NCBI GenBank assembly: GCA_028704035.1
Contig: JAQVLS010000008.1
Span: forward strand, 1-17,153
DNA from: Desulfotomaculaceae bacterium
GTDB taxonomy: Bacteria > Bacillota > Desulfotomaculia > Desulfotomaculales > Pelotomaculaceae
Length of the DNA stretch: 17,153 nucleotides
Direction of reading: 5' to 3'
Shown: in pieces, positions 14,979 through 17,153 of the stretch
How the letters are laid out: every line of letters begins with the position of its first letter
Numbering within the stretch: position 1 is the stretch's first letter
Notes under the pieces: model-generated
The model's database searches: none
What the model was told of the DNA's origin: nothing
Seen by the model: only the letters and a program-made list of their open reading frames with translations
Made by a program: the position numbers and the translations under genes

Positions 14979-15935
14979 ATGAAACAATTATTTGAAGCAC
15001 ATAAGATTGGAGGTAAAACACTCAAAAATAGAATTGTAGTCCCAGCAATGGTCTATTCCATATTTCGGAATGATGGTTATGTGGCGGAAGAGAATATAGA
15101 GCATTACCGGGCTATTGCCAAGAGCGGCGCGGGGCTGATCATCCAGGAAGCAACCTCTGTCAGCAATACCGGACGAATGATCGAGACGCAGCTGGGCATT
15201 TGGGAAGACGAACAGGTAACAGGATTAAAAAGAATAGCGGATACTGTGCACGAAGAGGGCAGCACAGTTGTCATTCAGCTACACCATGCCGGGTTGATGA
15301 GCGTGGATGGTGTACGGGATTGCCCAAGTGATTTTTCCGTCCCTGTTATGTTTACACTCGCCATGAATGGGAAAGAAATGACCCCACATACATTGGAACA
15401 GGTTAAACAGCAGTTTATTTCTGCCGGTAGGCGTGCCTACGAGGCCGGCTACGATGGAATTGAACTGCACGGGGCAGACGGCTATTTGATCAGCCAGTTC
15501 TTCAGCACCAACGTTAACAAACGGACGGACAGCTACGGCAGTCAGCCGGGGCAGTTTGCCCTGGAGATTTTAAAGGAAATTAGAGTTATTACATCTGATT
15601 CCTTTATTATTGGTATCCGTCTCGGCGGCTTTGAACCTACACTAGAGAAAAGCACTGAATACGCTAAATTGCTGGAACCATACACTGACTATTTCAATAT
15701 ATCTTCCGGATTTTTTATGAATTCGTCCTCTAAACCTTCTAAACCGGAAGATTACCCGTTCTCTGAAAACGTTTATGCTGCTGAAATTATCAAAAAAGCT
15801 GTTCGGAAACCGGTTTTCGCCGTAGATGAAATAACAGACCTGCAAATGATGGAAACAATTCTGGAACAGACAAATACAGATATGGTCAGTATTGGATACG
15901 GTTTGCAGGTTTTATCTAAAAACAATCAAAAATAA
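14979..15935 (+). CDS. divergent Old Yellow Enzyme-like NADH:flavin oxidoreductase
   Basis: A 318-residue TIM-barrel flavoprotein of the OYE/YqjM group, which reduce activated double bonds using FMN. Family features are LKNRIVVPAM, the GLIIQEATSVSNTGR segment, IQLHHAG, H164 and Y169 in ELHGADGYLISQFFS, and NKRTDSYGS. Several usual active-site or FMN residues differ from those I recall for B. subtilis YqjM. The second His of HxxH is Asp (D167), the Cys26 position is Met24, the late Gly of the phosphate loop reads AVDEITD, and the Arg of the final IGR motif is Tyr (IGYGLQ). The C-terminus is also about 20 residues short. No ATG alternative is needed. A membrane protein gene follows 21 bases later and is probably cotranscribed. 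Activity and cofactor binding are therefore uncertain. Confidence 0.85.
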   Translation: MKQLFEAHKIGGKTLKNRIVVPAMVYSIFRNDGYVAEENIEHYRAIAKSGAGLIIQEATSVSNTGRMIETQLGIWEDEQVTGLKRIADTVHEEGSTVVIQLHHAGLMSVDGVRDCPSDFSVPVMFTLAMNGKEMTPHTLEQVKQQFISAGRRAYEAGYDGIELHGADGYLISQFFSTNVNKRTDSYGSQPGQFALEILKEIRVITSDSFIIGIRLGGFEPTLEKSTEYAKLLEPYTDYFNISSGFFMNSSSKPSKPEDYPFSENVYAAEIIKKAVRKPVFAVDEITDLQMMETILEQTNTDMVSIGYGLQVLSKNNQK

Positions 15936-15956
15936 CATAATCAAGGAGTGTCGTTT

Positions 15957-17153
15957 ATGCAAGAAATTGTTACAAAAAGGATCTTTAAAGGGCAGTTGTC
16001 CACCGGTCTGGCGGCATGTATTCTTTGTTTTGTTTTAGCCTGCATTTTCTGGCCGTTGTGGTCCATGTTTTTTAAATCTATCTTTAGCGCTTTGACCGCT
16101 CAGGGTCTGGCAGCGGTTGATCTCCAGATAAGAAGTAAGCTAATTGGTTTAATGGTGGAAGGCGCTTTTTTCTGGATGGTTATTAACCCCTGGATCTGGC
16201 AGACTTTAATTATGGGTAACTACGGCAAGACAGCATTTACCTCTAAACAGCCGCATGCCGGGACTTGGTACACTATTGTGGCCTGGCTTGCCGGTATCGC
16301 AATGTTTTTTATAATCATCGGCTTTCTTGGCATCTGGTGGAAACCGTTTAGTCTTGCATTGTTGTTTTTCCCTAAGACAGCAGAAGAGGTTCATCTGGCC
16401 ATTGAGGGTTGGGAAGTCGCTAATTTCTTTGCCCTGCCGGTAATCATGGCGCAAATTCCTTTTGTAGCATTGTTCCAGAAATGGCCTTTTGCCGGGACCT
16501 CAAAACAACCGACAGAAGGTTGGGGCGTTTTCTTCTTTAGTACGTTAGTTGTTGTGTTAGTATGGATGGCAACGATAATACCCAGCTTCTGGAAATTATC
16601 ACTTGGTGGGGAAGTAATTGTTAATGCGCCGCTGGGTAACTTCGCGTGGTGGTGTGCGTTCTGCCAAATATTTGTTTTCTTCTTCCTGATACCGGCCGAG
16701 GGCGGCGAAGGTTACCCGATGAAACTTTTTGCTAAGAAACAGCCGTATATGGGAATCGCCGGACTGATAATTGCTTTGGCTGCCGGATTAACATTGCCGT
16801 CAGTAATTCGTGGGATCATTACTCCGCTGAATCTTCTCCCGGGCGTTCCTCCGGATTTATTGACAGCATCACTGGGACTGTCGTGCGTTGTAAGTTTGTT
16901 GGCCTGGCATCATCTGTTTGATGACTATCCCAGTGCCCAGCTTGTTCCCAATACAGCAGCCAGGATTTTGATTAGATTCGTGATCTGGGTTGTCCTCGGT
17001 GGTGTGATGGGAGTTCTTTGGATTAAAATGTTTGGTGAGCTTCCTTTTGGGGCAAATAATATGGGCATGGGTTATCCAACTATGGGTATACTGGCCGGCC
17101 AGTTTGCCTTCTTAATGACATTCCTTTTATTTAATACATTTTTTGATAAATGG
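15957..17153 (+). CDS. tryptophan-rich multi-pass membrane protein (3' end cut by window)
   Basis: An open frame of 399 codons from ATG 15957 runs off the window end without a stop. AAGGAG at 15943-15948 lies eight bases upstream. The product is strongly hydrophobic, with some ten predicted helices, many tryptophans (WPLWSMFF, FFWMVINPWIW, FAWWCAF) and short charged loops such as TSKQPHAG and TSKQPTEG, which echo each other. I do not recognise the family. It follows the OYE-like gene by 21 bases and likely forms an operon with it; a transporter or membrane enzyme partner for that flavoprotein's substrate is a reasonable guess only. Confidence 0.8.
   Translation, partial: MQEIVTKRIFKGQLSTGLAACILCFVLACIFWPLWSMFFKSIFSALTAQGLAAVDLQIRSKLIGLMVEGAFFWMVINPWIWQTLIMGNYGKTAFTSKQPHAGTWYTIVAWLAGIAMFFIIIGFLGIWWKPFSLALLFFPKTAEEVHLAIEGWEVANFFALPVIMAQIPFVALFQKWPFAGTSKQPTEGWGVFFFSTLVVVLVWMATIIPSFWKLSLGGEVIVNAPLGNFAWWCAFCQIFVFFFLIPAEGGEGYPMKLFAKKQPYMGIAGLIIALAAGLTLPSVIRGIITPLNLLPGVPPDLLTASLGLSCVVSLLAWHHLFDDYPSAQLVPNTAARILIRFVIWVVLGGVMGVLWIKMFGELPFGANNMGMGYPTMGILAGQFAFLMTFLLFNTFFDKW

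Noticed and set aside
1..17153. CRISPR arrays, tRNA or rRNA genes
   Set aside because: No regularly spaced direct repeats and no tRNA- or rRNA-like segments were seen on either strand.

Overview
This window looks like a Firmicutes (class Clostridia, Peptococcaceae-like) chromosome segment. The evidence is strong AGGAGG-type ribosome binding sites, GTG starts, moderate base composition and clostridial-type protein families. It centres on a cluster for a molybdenum hydroxylase of the xanthine dehydrogenase superfamily and its cofactor maturation. All calls come from reading the sequence; no database search was run.

Layout. (1) 1-600 holds a broken IS1595/ISXO2-type transposase. (2) 914-4669 is a tight three-gene operon for the FAD, 2Fe-2S and molybdopterin subunits of a hydroxylase; it lacks the CO dehydrogenase active-site loop. 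(3) 4708-7488 holds a hairpin, a 94-residue cysteine-rich protein, a molybdopterin-binding MoeA/MogA-like protein and an unusual XdhC-type maturation protein. (4) 7640-9009 is a folded-RNA candidate followed by a NifS/IscS-type cysteine desulfurase. (5) 9130-10887 holds a YqeB/EF2563-type selenium-dependent molybdenum hydroxylase protein and a MocA-type cytidylyltransferase separated by a long perfect hairpin. (6) 10920-11175 carries two related stem plus T-tract elements between convergent genes. (7) On the minus strand lie azlC-azlD (branched-chain amino acid export) and a 118-residue protein made of two internal repeats. (8) 13430-14846 is an IS4-like remnant running into an MFS transporter. 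(9) 14979-17153 holds a divergent Old Yellow Enzyme-like flavoprotein and a truncated, tryptophan-rich membrane protein.

How it works together. The three-subunit enzyme would hydroxylate a purine or other N-heterocycle/aldehyde. MocA would make the cytosine dinucleotide form of the cofactor, XdhC and the desulfurase would sulfurate and insert it, and YqeB suggests the labile selenium variant. The best lead is a 58-bp element present three times, each time upstream of and in the same orientation as a gene: the hydroxylase operon, the yqeB-mocA pair, and the 118-residue repeat protein. It links that uncharacterised protein to the molybdenum hydroxylase regulon.
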